DNA of 14,199 nt from Deltaproteobacteria bacterium (GCA_031279155.1 JAITJB010000072.1:1-14199); one strand, 5' to 3'; shown: positions 1-6,976, counted from the first letter of the stretch. The notes: generated from the letters alone by a model not told the origin. Numbers and translations are program-made.

Positions 1-124
1 CGCCGCCGGCTTTAGAGAGGACCAGGGTGATGGCCGCTGTTAAGGTCGTCTTGCCGTGGTCGATGTGCCCAATAGTACCCACGTTGACGTGAGGTTTGGA
101 ACGGTCAAATTTCTTCTTGGCCAT
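1..124 (-). CDS. tuf: Elongation factor Tu, N-terminal part (cut by window edge)
   Basis: EF-Tu is the GTPase that brings aminoacyl-tRNA to the ribosomal A site in the cytoplasm. Only the first 41 residues lie in the window; the gene runs off the left edge. The N-terminus reads MAKKKFDRSKPHVNVGTIGH and is followed by the P-loop GHIDHGKT (residues 19-26), which is diagnostic for EF-Tu. The ATG at 124 is preceded by a strong GAGGAGG ribosome binding site (133-139). It lies downstream of tRNA-Thr on the same strand, matching the tRNA-Thr/tuf linkage known in many bacteria, and is probably co-transcribed with it from the promoter at 394-422. Identity is near certain. Whether this is one of two tuf copies cannot be told from here. 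Confidence 0.97.
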   Translation of the reverse strand, partial: MAKKKFDRSKPHVNVGTIGHIDHGKTTLTAAITLVLSKAGG

Positions 125-185
125 CTAAATCGCCTCCTCACTTTTGGTGATGAAAGCCAGCCCCCAGGGGGCCGGAGTAGTTATC

Positions 186-247
186 CCGGTCATAAAGCGA
201 CCGGTTAATTTAATTTTACCTAAGCTTATACCTAAAATAAGCTTAGG
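186..247 (-). promoter_or_regulatory. Two hairpins in the tRNA-Thr/tuf leader
   Basis: Two perfect inverted repeats lie between tRNA-Thr and tuf. CCTAAGCTTA (219-228) pairs with TAAGCTTAGG (238-247): 10 bp around a 9-base loop. CCGGTC (186-191) pairs with GACCGG (199-204): 6 bp around a 7-base loop. Neither is followed by a T-run on the minus strand, so they are not typical intrinsic terminators. They more likely mark RNA processing between the tRNA and the mRNA, or protect the new tuf 5' end. The function is inferred; the pairing is seen directly. Confidence 0.5.
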
Positions 248-269
248 CGGGAAAAAACGTAGCCGATAA

Positions 270-345
270 TGGAGCCCACAATCGGACTTGAACCGATGAC
301 CTCGTCCTTACCAAGGACGTGCTCTACCTACTGAGCTATGTGGGC
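270..345 (-). tRNA. tRNA-Thr (anticodon GGU)
   Basis: The minus strand folds as a complete cloverleaf of 76 bases with an encoded 3' CCA. The acceptor stem GCCCACA (345-339) pairs with TGTGGGC (280-274), followed by discriminator T and CCA (272-270). The D arm starts TAGCTCAGTAGGTAGAGCA. The anticodon stem CGTCC/GGACG encloses loop TTGGTAA, giving anticodon GGT and reading ACC/ACU threonine codons. The T arm contains GGTTCAAGTCC. It stands between a strong promoter and tuf, the usual setting for a threonine tRNA co-transcribed with EF-Tu. Confidence 0.97.
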
Positions 346-393
346 AATAAAAATTGGCTCCTAGGCTTAGACTCTGCCTAAGGGCAAATAGTT

Positions 394-422
394 ATTGTAT
401 GCCTTGCGCCAAAGAAAATCAA
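394..422 (-). promoter_or_regulatory. Sigma70-type promoter for tRNA-Thr and tuf
   Basis: On the minus strand a -35 box TTGATT (422-417) and a -10 box TACAAT (399-394) are separated by exactly 17 bases. Each differs from consensus at one or two positions. Transcription would start near 387, about 40 bases before the mature tRNA 5' end. This is the best sigma70-like promoter in the window, which fits a stable-RNA and translation-factor unit. Confidence 0.75.
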
Positions 423-443
423 GTTTTTTTTGTAACCAAAATC

Positions 444-518
444 GCCTTTTTAAGGCAAACAACAAGAACATAAAAAAAGCTCATAAAAAGCTTGAGTCAA
501 ACCCACTGTCCGGGTTTG
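444..518 (-). terminator. Weak terminator-like hairpins downstream of the NERD helicase
   Basis: Downstream of the helicase stop the minus strand has CAAACCC/GGGTTTG (518-512 with 504-498, 7 bp, 7-base loop), then T-rich tracts after 9 and about 19 bases. A second small hairpin GCCTT/AAGGC (456-452 with 448-444) is followed by GATTTTGG. Neither has an immediate long T-run, so termination is plausible but weak. The rest of the 346-621 gap holds the tRNA promoter and a short tandem repeat; no convincing gene is seen. Confidence 0.35.
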
Positions 519-565
519 CCGTCTTTATACACTATCTTACCACTATGGTCAAGGATGAGAAAAAC

Positions 566-610
566 CTTGAATCCAAGCCGTCAAGATCCAAGTCGTAAAG
601 ATAGAAGCGA
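566..610. repeat. Three degenerate 15-bp tandem repeats after the helicase stop
   Basis: Three consecutive 15-base units (566-580, 581-595, 596-610) share the pattern TCAAGATCCAAGTCG with 3 to 5 changes each. They end 11 bases before the helicase stop codon. Function is unknown; they resemble in style the other short repeats at gene boundaries in this window. Confidence 0.5.
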
Positions 611-621
611 GTTTTACGGGT

Positions 622-2430
622 TCAATTTGATCTCAGAGTCTCTATGATATTGTGGATCCTTTTGGTGGATTCAGTTTCTTGACTGCAAATGATTTCTAGG
701 CTCTCAACGGCCCGGGTGCAGGCGGCGTAGAAAATCGAATCAGGGCATTTAAAAGCCTTTTCTAGGCCCATTATAAAAACGATCTTAGCGTCCAAGCCTT
801 TGGCGCTGTGAGCGGTGGTTAGGCTAATCACATTTTCGGTATAATCCCAACTCCTTTTATGGTCTCCGTCTTGACTGCGCCAGGCTACGGGTAGGCCGCA
901 TTCCAGCAAATAACCGTATAAGTCGGAAATTTTATATTCAGTACCATCTCGCTCTAAGCTAGCGTAAGCGTATAGGTGAATAATTATCATCTCGCCGTAG
1001 GCTGCGCCTTTTAGGCGATAGTTTTCTATCGCCTTAATTAGATAGTCATTTGGTATTGGCGTTATGGTTAATATTGGCATAACCCCTTTAGGCCCTAAGG
1101 ACACAAAAGACTTCTCGTCCCCCGCATTTACCCTCTCCCGGACGGCCGTGCAAAAACGGCTTAGCTCCATAGTTGAGCGGTAGAGAGTACCCAAAACAAT
1201 TTCTTTGGCTTCTAGCTTCGTTAGGTAGCTCAAATCTAAATTATAAATGTTCTGGGCTTTATCTAAGACGAGCCAAAGAAGACCACCTGGTAAGCTCATG
1301 GCCTTAAGCATTTCTAGCATGCCAAAATTAAAATCTTGGCCCTCATCGATAAATATGGAGCTATACTTCGGGACGGCCTTATTGGCTAAGTCCAACATAA
1401 ATTTTTCATCTTGCCAAAACTTGGAAAAAAAATTTCCAGGTAAACTTCGGGCCAGCTCGTGGAAGCAAGCGATCTCAAGATTATCGTTCCAGCTAGGCGG
1501 GCTATTGGCCGCAACTAAGTTGGTTAGAAATGGCGCCAAAGAGAGATTAAAGCAGGTGACCAAGACCTTGTCTTGGCTAAACTTCAAAGCTAGCTTGGCC
1601 CTTTCTTGCATGGCTTTATTAAGAAGGGCCAATGTCTTACCGCTGCCAGCCGGCCCGGTCAGTATGACCTTAGGAGCGTTTTCATTTTCCATAGCCTTAT
1701 AGTGACGGGCGTCAAGCTCAAGGGTTAATTTTTGGCTACTTGTGGCCATGTAGCTTTTGGGTAGATTAAAAATGATTGCCGGGTTTAGGGCCTGAAATAG
1801 GCAGTCAACCTCTTTTTCGTCTAAATGAAAATTAAAAAGCTGCTTAACTTTCGAGTTCAAAAATTCTCTTAGGCTTATTGAGCTATTTTTATTTAAATCA
1901 TCATCACACAAAATCGGGTAGCCGCCAAAAGCCCGGGTTAGATCTTTTTCTTCCACCAGCGCCCGGCTTAAGTTGGGGAAAACAAAGCCGCCAAACACGG
2001 GAAATTTTAATTTGCCTACATAGTCATTTTTACCCTCTTTGTCTTCTTTGGTCCATATTAGGCTAACGGCCCGACTATCCTCCTTGAGTTGGTCCATGAT
2101 TTTTTCGATATAGTTTCTGAGTTGGGCGCGGGGGTTGGGTTTAAAATTTTCAGCGTCTGATCCTAAGTAAACCTTCTCGGGGGTTATTTTTTTTATAAAT
2201 TCTTTACGCCAATCTTTGACCTCAAAGACAATTAAACCAGAGCCTGGCAGAAATAGGACAAAATCAGGTTCAGACGGGTAATTGTCCTTTTTTGGCCTTA
2301 TGGTTGGTTTATACAATAAAATGGTATTTTCTTCGGACTCTAAGCCCTCAACCAAAAAATTATAAAACCTCTCTTCGCCTGGCGTGAACTCTCTATAAGG
2401 CTTATCAAATTTCGTAAAATTTGTGAGCAT
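622..2430 (-). CDS. NERD-domain / UvrD-type superfamily 1 helicase
   Basis: A 602-residue cytoplasmic protein predicted to unwind DNA, with a nuclease-related N-terminal domain. The NERD part (about residues 10-120) has the core PDFVLFL (D56) followed by FEVKDW (E70, K72), the D...ExK arrangement of restriction-endonuclease-like folds. Helicase motifs follow in order: Walker A GPAGSGKT (259-266), Walker B FIDEGQDF (about 360-367), LDKAQNIY (motif III region, about 389-396), TLYRS (motif IV, about 414-418), TAHSAKGLD (motif V, about 538-546) and ACTRAVESLE (motif VI, about 570-579). I chose the ATG at 2430: GAGG lies 5 bases upstream and the NERD homology starts just after it. The frame stays open upstream to a GTG at 2637 and beyond, so a form with 69 more residues is possible. 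A weak promoter (TTGCAA 2480-2475, TACCAT 2457-2452, 17-base spacer) also favours 2430. Such proteins are linked to DNA repair or defence, but no specific role is shown here. Confidence 0.85.
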   Translation of the reverse strand: MLTNFTKFDKPYREFTPGEERFYNFLVEGLESEENTILLYKPTIRPKKDNYPSEPDFVLFLPGSGLIVFEVKDWRKEFIKKITPEKVYLGSDAENFKPNPRAQLRNYIEKIMDQLKEDSRAVSLIWTKEDKEGKNDYVGKLKFPVFGGFVFPNLSRALVEEKDLTRAFGGYPILCDDDLNKNSSISLREFLNSKVKQLFNFHLDEKEVDCLFQALNPAIIFNLPKSYMATSSQKLTLELDARHYKAMENENAPKVILTGPAGSGKTLALLNKAMQERAKLALKFSQDKVLVTCFNLSLAPFLTNLVAANSPPSWNDNLEIACFHELARSLPGNFFSKFWQDEKFMLDLANKAVPKYSSIFIDEGQDFNFGMLEMLKAMSLPGGLLWLVLDKAQNIYNLDLSYLTKLEAKEIVLGTLYRSTMELSRFCTAVRERVNAGDEKSFVSLGPKGVMPILTITPIPNDYLIKAIENYRLKGAAYGEMIIIHLYAYASLERDGTEYKISDLYGYLLECGLPVAWRSQDGDHKRSWDYTENVISLTTAHSAKGLDAKIVFIMGLEKAFKCPDSIFYAACTRAVESLEIICSQETESTKRIHNIIETLRSN

Positions 2431-2743
2431 ATCTACCTCATTCTTCCGATGATGGTAGTCAGTAATTCGCCATTTTGCAAGCCGGCGGTTTAAAAATACC
2501 AAGCTTTTAAAGTTCGCGGTTTGGAAACTTTTAACGCCAGCTGACTTGTGAGTTAACTCCGGGGATTCGCATAAGTAGCCGCCCCGGCGGAACAAACCAA
2601 GGGCTCTGTTGGTTGCCTCTTTCACGCTAAAAACCACAGAGCCTACGACCTCTCTCGCAACTTGGCTGGCGTTCTGATCATAGCTCGTATGCTCTACATA
2701 GTTACCTAATTTTTGCCGATTAGAAAATTTAAGTTTCTCATGG
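2431..2743 (-). other. Gap between VWA gene and helicase: open frame without a convincing start
   Basis: About 310 bases with no clear gene. The helicase frame is open through the whole stretch, back to a TAA next to the VWA stop, but contains no ATG, only GTG at 2637 (GAGAGG 11 bases upstream). No clear hairpin terminator follows the VWA gene, so read-through from the AAA+ cassette into the helicase is possible. The translated residues resemble no domain I recognise. Confidence 0.4.
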
Positions 2744-4465
2744 TTAATTACCCCTTAGCTTGATATCTAAGCCCCGCCCTAGAAGCCAAAAAAGCTTCTT
2801 AGGAAGCTCGCTTAAGTTGTCTACGACGACGCTTCGTCCGGGCAGTAGTTTTTTTATGGCCTCACTACCTAGACCCAAGCCGAACATTTCAATGCCTATA
2901 TTCTTGGCCGCTTTAACGGCGTCTTTTGCCTCCTCTTTTGAGTCAGGCTCCCCATCGGTCACGATGAATATAACTTTCCTGGCCTCCGAAAGAATAATCA
3001 TTTCACCCATAACGTACCACAGGGCTGGGGCCAGAGGCGTTCCACCGCGAGAGGTGAGGCCGAACCGCCGGTGCATACAATCTCCGTGTTTAAGTATGGG
3101 CGCAACGGTTGCCCCCAACGACTTGCTACTACAATAGCCTGGAAAGGCTGTCGCCCCTACGTTAACACCCCGGACGCTAGTTAAGGCTTCACACAGGCAA
3201 TAGCAGGTTATCGAGGCCAGTTCGATGCGGAATTTCATTGATCCTGAAGCGTCCAGTAGCAGATGAACGGCAACGTCTAAGCCTTGCCTCAGGCCTTTGG
3301 CCCTGAAAACCTTAGGGGAACCCAAAATGACCTTGTGAACCAGATTCGTCTCTAGCCTTCCATAATAGCCAGGGGTAGATCTTTTCAAAGTAAGAGCCTG
3401 AAGTAGGCTTCGGAGTTGACTGGCGAGTAACAAAGTCGTCTTTTTCGCTTCGATAATTTGAGACTCCGTTAGCCCATTAATATACATGCTCATGGCGTCA
3501 GCCATTGTAACTACACGACCCTTGGCCAATTCTAAGTGCTTGTTTAAGCTTGATCTGACCATGCTTTCCAAGTTATCGGGCAATTCGTCGGGGGCTATAG
3601 AAAGAAGCGATTTCAAGCCTCCTGTTTCTCTGCTCGCTCCCATATTCCCAAGCCCACGACCAGACGATTTTTGTCTAGCTCCCGCATCAGAACCTTCAGC
3701 GCTGAAAGCTCCGCCAGCTTCGCCGCCCTCGCCTTCCAACTTTTCGCCACCACCTAAAGCTATTTTCTCTGTGCTCGCTTCTTGTTGGTTTTCCTCAGGG
3801 CTAGATTGGCCGCTAAATTTTTTCGTATCTGGTTGAGGCTCATTATTATACTTTGCCTCATGATAGTCGATGATCACCCGGAGAATTGTACGGGCATATT
3901 CTATGGCCGCAGCCGTGTCTGGGCAGTCGGTTTTAATGCTCAAAAGAACTGGCCAAAGTCTATCAATTAAACCGGGATAATTCTTTTCAACTTTCTTCCC
4001 AAGTGCGTCCGCCCTAGCTTCGATTTGAGGTACAGCCCAACTTCTAAAGGTCCACGAAAGCCAAACCAAGACATTGACTTCAGGACCATATCTCTTGACA
4101 GGATCGCGATCAAAAAACCTTAAAATGAGCCATTCAAAATTGGCTTGGCAGCCCGGATACCTTTGGCTAAAAACCTTTTCAACCCTGTAGTCCTCAATTA
4201 CGTTCCATAGATATTTCTCTACGATTCTAAGCTTAGCGCTTTTAACTAAGTCGGTATCGGTTTCGCTAATGTGGGCGGCCTCATGATCGAGAAACCCCCT
4301 GGCTAAACCGATGGTCTCTGAGTTTGATTCTAGCGGCAGTGACGGAAGGTAGATATCCTTTCCGTCAGTGTAGGCTGTTTTGCCCCCAATGTGAACCTTG
4401 ATCCCGTATCTACGGCCAAGGACCGAAGCTACCAAGGGCAGGGCTTTGATAAATAAATGGCTCAT
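2744..4465 (-). CDS. CobT-like protein: zincin-like HExxH plus von Willebrand A domain
   Basis: A 573-residue soluble protein with three parts. The N-terminal region (1-205) carries LDHEAAHISETD with HEAAH at 61-65, followed 26 residues later by the acidic helix NVIEDYRVE (E91, D92). This looks like a gluzincin-type metal site, but activity is unproven. A Gly/Ser/Glu/Gln-rich linker spans about 210-285. The C-terminal VWA domain has an intact MIDAS: DASGS (D405, S407, S409), the GGTPL threonine (T476) and TDGEPD (D504). The family match is to CobT-like VWA proteins that partner a CobS/MoxR AAA+ ATPase, encoded two genes upstream. The start ATG at 4465 has AGGAG 5-6 bases upstream; the earlier in-frame ATG at 4480 has none. 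It begins 8 bases after the DUF3150 stop, so the genes are probably translationally coupled. No cobN or other cobalamin gene is near, so a remodelling role is likelier than cobalt chelation. Confidence 0.85.
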   Translation of the reverse strand: MSHLFIKALPLVASVLGRRYGIKVHIGGKTAYTDGKDIYLPSLPLESNSETIGLARGFLDHEAAHISETDTDLVKSAKLRIVEKYLWNVIEDYRVEKVFSQRYPGCQANFEWLILRFFDRDPVKRYGPEVNVLVWLSWTFRSWAVPQIEARADALGKKVEKNYPGLIDRLWPVLLSIKTDCPDTAAAIEYARTILRVIIDYHEAKYNNEPQPDTKKFSGQSSPEENQQEASTEKIALGGGEKLEGEGGEAGGAFSAEGSDAGARQKSSGRGLGNMGASRETGGLKSLLSIAPDELPDNLESMVRSSLNKHLELAKGRVVTMADAMSMYINGLTESQIIEAKKTTLLLASQLRSLLQALTLKRSTPGYYGRLETNLVHKVILGSPKVFRAKGLRQGLDVAVHLLLDASGSMKFRIELASITCYCLCEALTSVRGVNVGATAFPGYCSSKSLGATVAPILKHGDCMHRRFGLTSRGGTPLAPALWYVMGEMIILSEARKVIFIVTDGEPDSKEEAKDAVKAAKNIGIEMFGLGLGSEAIKKLLPGRSVVVDNLSELPKKLFWLLGRGLDIKLRGN

Positions 4466-4473
4466 ATTTTCTC

Positions 4474-5781
4474 CTACCATAAACCGAAACTATCCACCAA
4501 TGCGGCATTTTCGGTCTGTTGGTCAGTTGTCTCGGTATCTTCCCCGGATGGAGTTGATACCGATTTATTGCAAACCCCGCCCACGTTAGGATAGTCGGGC
4601 TGGTCAATGTGGTCGTTATGATCTGTACTATCTTGAGGCTCCAGGTGATCTTGTGGCTCGCGACGATCTTGAGGTACGCGGTGGTCTTGAACTTCGCGAC
4701 GCTCACAAGCATCATAAGTCTCGCTGGCATTAAGCAAGTCTAAGGGCGAGATTAGCGCATCTTCAGAATCCAATCTGGCCAATCCATCAAATATAGCCGG
4801 GCCATCCAACCTAACTGAACTAACTGATCTGGCTAACTTAGCTACCTTAGTTTGGCCATCCATCTCTATGTCCTCCCCAAAGCCTCCGCCAAAGTCACCT
4901 TCAAGCTCTCTTGATAGCTCCTCATCCTCAGAGAGCCCGTCCTTAGCCGGTTGAGCGCCTAAGGCATTCTGTCCGTATTCGTATAAAAGGGCGCTATCTC
5001 TGAGAGTTAAGACCAGACCCTGAAGGACCAGTAATGACTGCCCTTTTATGAGCCCTCGCTGAGGAAGGCTTAAGATAGTTTCATCTATGAGAGAAACCAC
5101 GGGCACAACGGTTGCCTCCACGAAAGATAGACTCATCAGTTTGTCTCTAATGGTTTTTAAGGGGGAGAGAGCCTTGTGGCTGACCACCGTCTTACCGGCG
5201 AAGACTCTGGTCCAGATCGACTGGGCCTCTTTGGCGATTTCACCGAACAATTTAGAGCCTAAGTTATCAACCTCGTTTTGTAGATTGCCCTTAGCCTGGA
5301 CTTCACTTGGTGGGACAACTTTAAAGAACTGCCAACTAAAGCTAAAACGCAGTCTGACCTGGTGAGCGTTGACTCTAGATTCTTCTATCAGCCTCTCCCA
5401 GCCTCTATGTTTGTCAATCCAAGATTTGACGGCGTCATCATAGTTGTCGATAAACTTATCAATGGCTGCCAAAAATTCATTTTTGACTTTTAAAAGAAAT
5501 TCATGAACGGCTTGGGTTTCGAGGTCGGAAATCCCCCAACCCCCGAGGAATCTAACTCCGACCTTGTCGAGATAGCCTACGGCCCTGGCCTTGAGAGTTG
5601 AAAAGATCTTTAGCCTCTCGGGATCGCATATCCTTTTGTTGCCGAGGGAGGCTAAATCCTCTGGCGGCAGTATTACGGCGCCGAAGTCTTCGGGGATCAG
5701 CTTCTTTTTGGCCGACCAGATGGACACGCTGAGATTGACCATCGTCAGTTTGTCTAAGATTTTGACGCTAAAGTCTGACAT
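4474..5781 (-). CDS. DUF3150-like protein, middle gene of the AAA+/VWA cassette
   Basis: A 435-residue soluble protein of unknown function. The N-terminal 270 residues resemble DUF3150: an early NLSVSIWSAKKKL segment, the SLGNKRICDPERL stretch (about 45-57), VRFLGGWGIS (about 76-85), then long helical segments. I assign the family from pattern and from its position between a CobS-like ATPase and a CobT-like VWA protein, where DUF3150 genes usually sit. After about residue 275 the chain is acidic and low-complexity, including six degenerate hexapeptide repeats (362-397). The C-terminus is probably disordered. The ATG at 5781 has GGAGG 6 bases upstream and follows the ATPase stop by 17 bases. 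There are no membrane segments or recognisable catalytic motifs. It may be an adaptor or substrate-recognition subunit for the ATPase; that is inference. Confidence 0.75.
   Translation of the reverse strand: MSDFSVKILDKLTMVNLSVSIWSAKKKLIPEDFGAVILPPEDLASLGNKRICDPERLKIFSTLKARAVGYLDKVGVRFLGGWGISDLETQAVHEFLLKVKNEFLAAIDKFIDNYDDAVKSWIDKHRGWERLIEESRVNAHQVRLRFSFSWQFFKVVPPSEVQAKGNLQNEVDNLGSKLFGEIAKEAQSIWTRVFAGKTVVSHKALSPLKTIRDKLMSLSFVEATVVPVVSLIDETILSLPQRGLIKGQSLLVLQGLVLTLRDSALLYEYGQNALGAQPAKDGLSEDEELSRELEGDFGGGFGEDIEMDGQTKVAKLARSVSSVRLDGPAIFDGLARLDSEDALISPLDLLNASETYDACERREVQDHRVPQDRREPQDHLEPQDSTDHNDHIDQPDYPNVGGVCNKSVSTPSGEDTETTDQQTENAALVDSFGLW
4591..4698 (-). repeat. 18-bp tandem repeats encoding Pro-Gln-Asp hexapeptides
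   Basis: Six 18-base units within the DUF3150-like gene encode residues 362-397: REVQDH, RVPQDR, REPQDH, LEPQDS, TDHNDH, IDQPDY. The first four are clear and the last two eroded. The period keeps the frame, so unit number can change without disrupting the protein. The hydrophilic Q/D/H/R composition suggests a flexible charged spacer or a binding segment. Confidence 0.8.
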
Positions 5782-5798
5782 TTAAGGCCTCCTTACTT

Positions 5799-6800
5799 TT
5801 ATTTTTGGGTGTTACTTTTGGGCGCTATATCGCTAGCAAAAAAACGCTGCAAAAGCTCGTGGAGGAAGACGCGGCTTTCAGGGATCGCCCTAAAAGCCAT
5901 GGCCCTATCCAAAGAGTGATTGATGGGCGATAACCCTTGCCAAGCCAGAGGCTGAAATTTAACTGTGAGATTGGCCCAGCGGATGAGAGTTCTGGTTGAA
6001 AAGGTTACTTCCAAAGCGGTTTCGGACCCCTTTGACAAGTTAGCCATGAAAAGTTTCCTAACTTCGTTGGCGTAAGAGACCATCTTGGATCTAAGTTCCG
6101 GTGGAAGCGTGGGAGCCGTTTTAGCCAAAAGCTTTTCCTCAGATTCCGGCTTGGGGTAACCTATCTCAACTAACCAGAACCTATCCATAAAGGCGCTATT
6201 TTGCCGCAAAGTTCCTTGGTATAGGCCGGTTTCGTCAGAAGTCCCGTTGGTATTACCAGTAGCCACAAACTTAAACATGGGATGTTGAACAATTAATTCG
6301 CCGTTATTTTCCGGTACGCACAATGGCGATCCGTCTAAAACGCCGTTGAGCCCGGCGGCTGTTGAAGGGTCCAGTATGTCTATCTCGTTAAGTAGAAAAA
6401 GACCGCCGTACTTCATGGCTAGTGATAGTGGTCCGTACTCAAAGCTCATCTGACCGTCCTTGACGATGAGATGCCCGACTAATTCTGGAAACTCTAAGCG
6501 ATTATGTCCGGTTACCTCAAAAACAGGGTAATTAAGCATGGCCGCTATTTGTTTGACCAGGCTCGTTTTACCGCTTCCCTGCGGGCCAAAAACATAAAGC
6601 GGATCATTTTGGTCCAAAAACCAAACCGCCACGTCCCGGCTCTCATCATGGAAGATGTAGCTTTGGTCCTTGGCCGGGGTAAATACGCTAGGCTTAGCAA
6701 AACCTACGACACTTGTGCCGGAAGGCTTGCCGCTGAAGACGGAACCGGCGTCAAGATTGATGGGCTTAAGACGCTCCAAAATCGAAATTGTATCTGCCAT
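5799..6800 (-). CDS. CobS/MoxR-like AAA+ ATPase
   Basis: A 333-residue cytoplasmic AAA+ ATPase, first gene of the cassette. Motifs in order: Walker A GPQGSGKT (72-79); the CobS-like segment HNRLEFPELVGHL (99-111); Walker B GGLFLLNEID (132-141), with Asn138 in place of the usual aspartate but the catalytic Glu139 kept; sensor 1 FVATGNTNG (178-186); arginine-finger region FMDRFW (R207); sensor 2 region STRTLIRW (268-275). This layout is that of MoxR-family ATPases, including the cobaltochelatase subunit CobS, which work as hexamers with VWA partners. The ATG at 6800 has a strong GGAGG about 6 bases upstream. A repeat array and a terminator-like hairpin lie immediately upstream, so expression may be controlled in the leader. 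The substrate is unknown; co-conservation with the next two genes suggests one complex. Confidence 0.9.
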   Translation of the reverse strand: MADTISILERLKPINLDAGSVFSGKPSGTSVVGFAKPSVFTPAKDQSYIFHDESRDVAVWFLDQNDPLYVFGPQGSGKTSLVKQIAAMLNYPVFEVTGHNRLEFPELVGHLIVKDGQMSFEYGPLSLAMKYGGLFLLNEIDILDPSTAAGLNGVLDGSPLCVPENNGELIVQHPMFKFVATGNTNGTSDETGLYQGTLRQNSAFMDRFWLVEIGYPKPESEEKLLAKTAPTLPPELRSKMVSYANEVRKLFMANLSKGSETALEVTFSTRTLIRWANLTVKFQPLAWQGLSPINHSLDRAMAFRAIPESRVFLHELLQRFFASDIAPKSNTQK

Positions 6801-6814
6801 TTTTTCCTCCTTAT

Positions 6815-6851
6815 AAAAGAAAATCCCGAACGCCTAAAGGCAGATCGGGAT
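6815..6851 (-). terminator. Attenuator-like hairpin just before the AAA+ ribosome binding site
   Basis: On the minus strand ATCCCGA (6851-6845) pairs with TCGGGAT (6829-6823), with an inner GCC/GGC pairing (6841-6839 with 6834-6832) and a TTTA loop. TTTCTTTT (6822-6815) follows directly, then ATAAGGAGG. It has the form of an intrinsic terminator placed in the leader immediately ahead of the start codon. The 5' arm overlaps the first of four tandem repeats, and the second repeat carries the same ATCCCGATC, so alternative pairing is possible. Regulation by attenuation is inferred. Confidence 0.5.
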
Positions 6852-6906
6852 ACTATGAGATCGGGATGTTATGAGACCGCGATGCTATGAGACCGCGATG
6901 TTATGA
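6843..6906. repeat. Four 16-bp direct tandem repeats upstream of the AAA+ cassette
   Basis: Four contiguous 16-base units lie at 6843, 6859, 6875 and 6891. In plus orientation they read GATCGGGATACTATGA, GATCGGGATGTTATGA, GACCGCGATGCTATGA and GACCGCGATGTTATGA. All end in TATGA; units 1-2 share GATCGGGAT and units 3-4 share GACCGCGATG. They lie between the likely promoter and the start codon of the AAA+ gene. They could be operator or iteron-like protein sites, or act in the RNA leader. Confidence 0.85.
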
Positions 6907-6917
6907 AATTTTGTTAA

Positions 6918-6945
6918 TTTATCTGGCCATAAAACTTATTGTCGC
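6918..6945 (-). promoter_or_regulatory. Possible weak promoter for the AAA+ cassette
   Basis: GCGACA (6945-6940) and GATAAA (6923-6918) are separated by 16 bases; each matches consensus at about four of six positions. Transcription would begin just upstream of the 16-bp repeats, which places them and the hairpin in the 5' leader. The match is weak and I saw no better candidate between the terminator at 6950-6976 and the gene. Confidence 0.2.
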
Positions 6946-6949
6946 CGCC

Positions 6950-6976
6950 AAAAAAAGAAAGGCTCCATTAAGAGCC
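6950..6976 (-). terminator. Intrinsic terminator shielding the AAA+ cassette
   Basis: On the minus strand GGCTC (6976-6972) pairs with GAGCC (6965-6961) around a 6-base loop, followed by TTTCTTTTTTT (6960-6950). No minus-strand gene lies directly upstream; the next one is the kinase ending at 8479. It would stop long read-through transcripts running antisense to the plus-strand ligase, or form part of a long leader. Confidence 0.6.

Noticed and set aside
395..598. Plus-strand 67-codon reading frame
   Set aside because: It overlaps the tRNA-Thr promoter, weak terminator hairpins and a tandem repeat, has no ribosome binding site, and its Lys/Asn-rich product resembles no known protein.
4410..4730. 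Minus-strand 106-codon frame overlapping the DUF3150-like and VWA genes
   Set aside because: It is an alternative frame through the 18-bp repeats; both overlapping genes have clear homology and ribosome binding sites.
2744..6800. Cobaltochelatase CobS/CobT for cobalamin synthesis
   Set aside because: No cobN or other cobalamin gene is visible, and the DUF3150-like gene between the two is not part of that pathway; the similarity reflects the shared MoxR/VWA architecture.
6843..6906. CRISPR array
   Set aside because: The 16-bp units are directly adjacent with no spacers.
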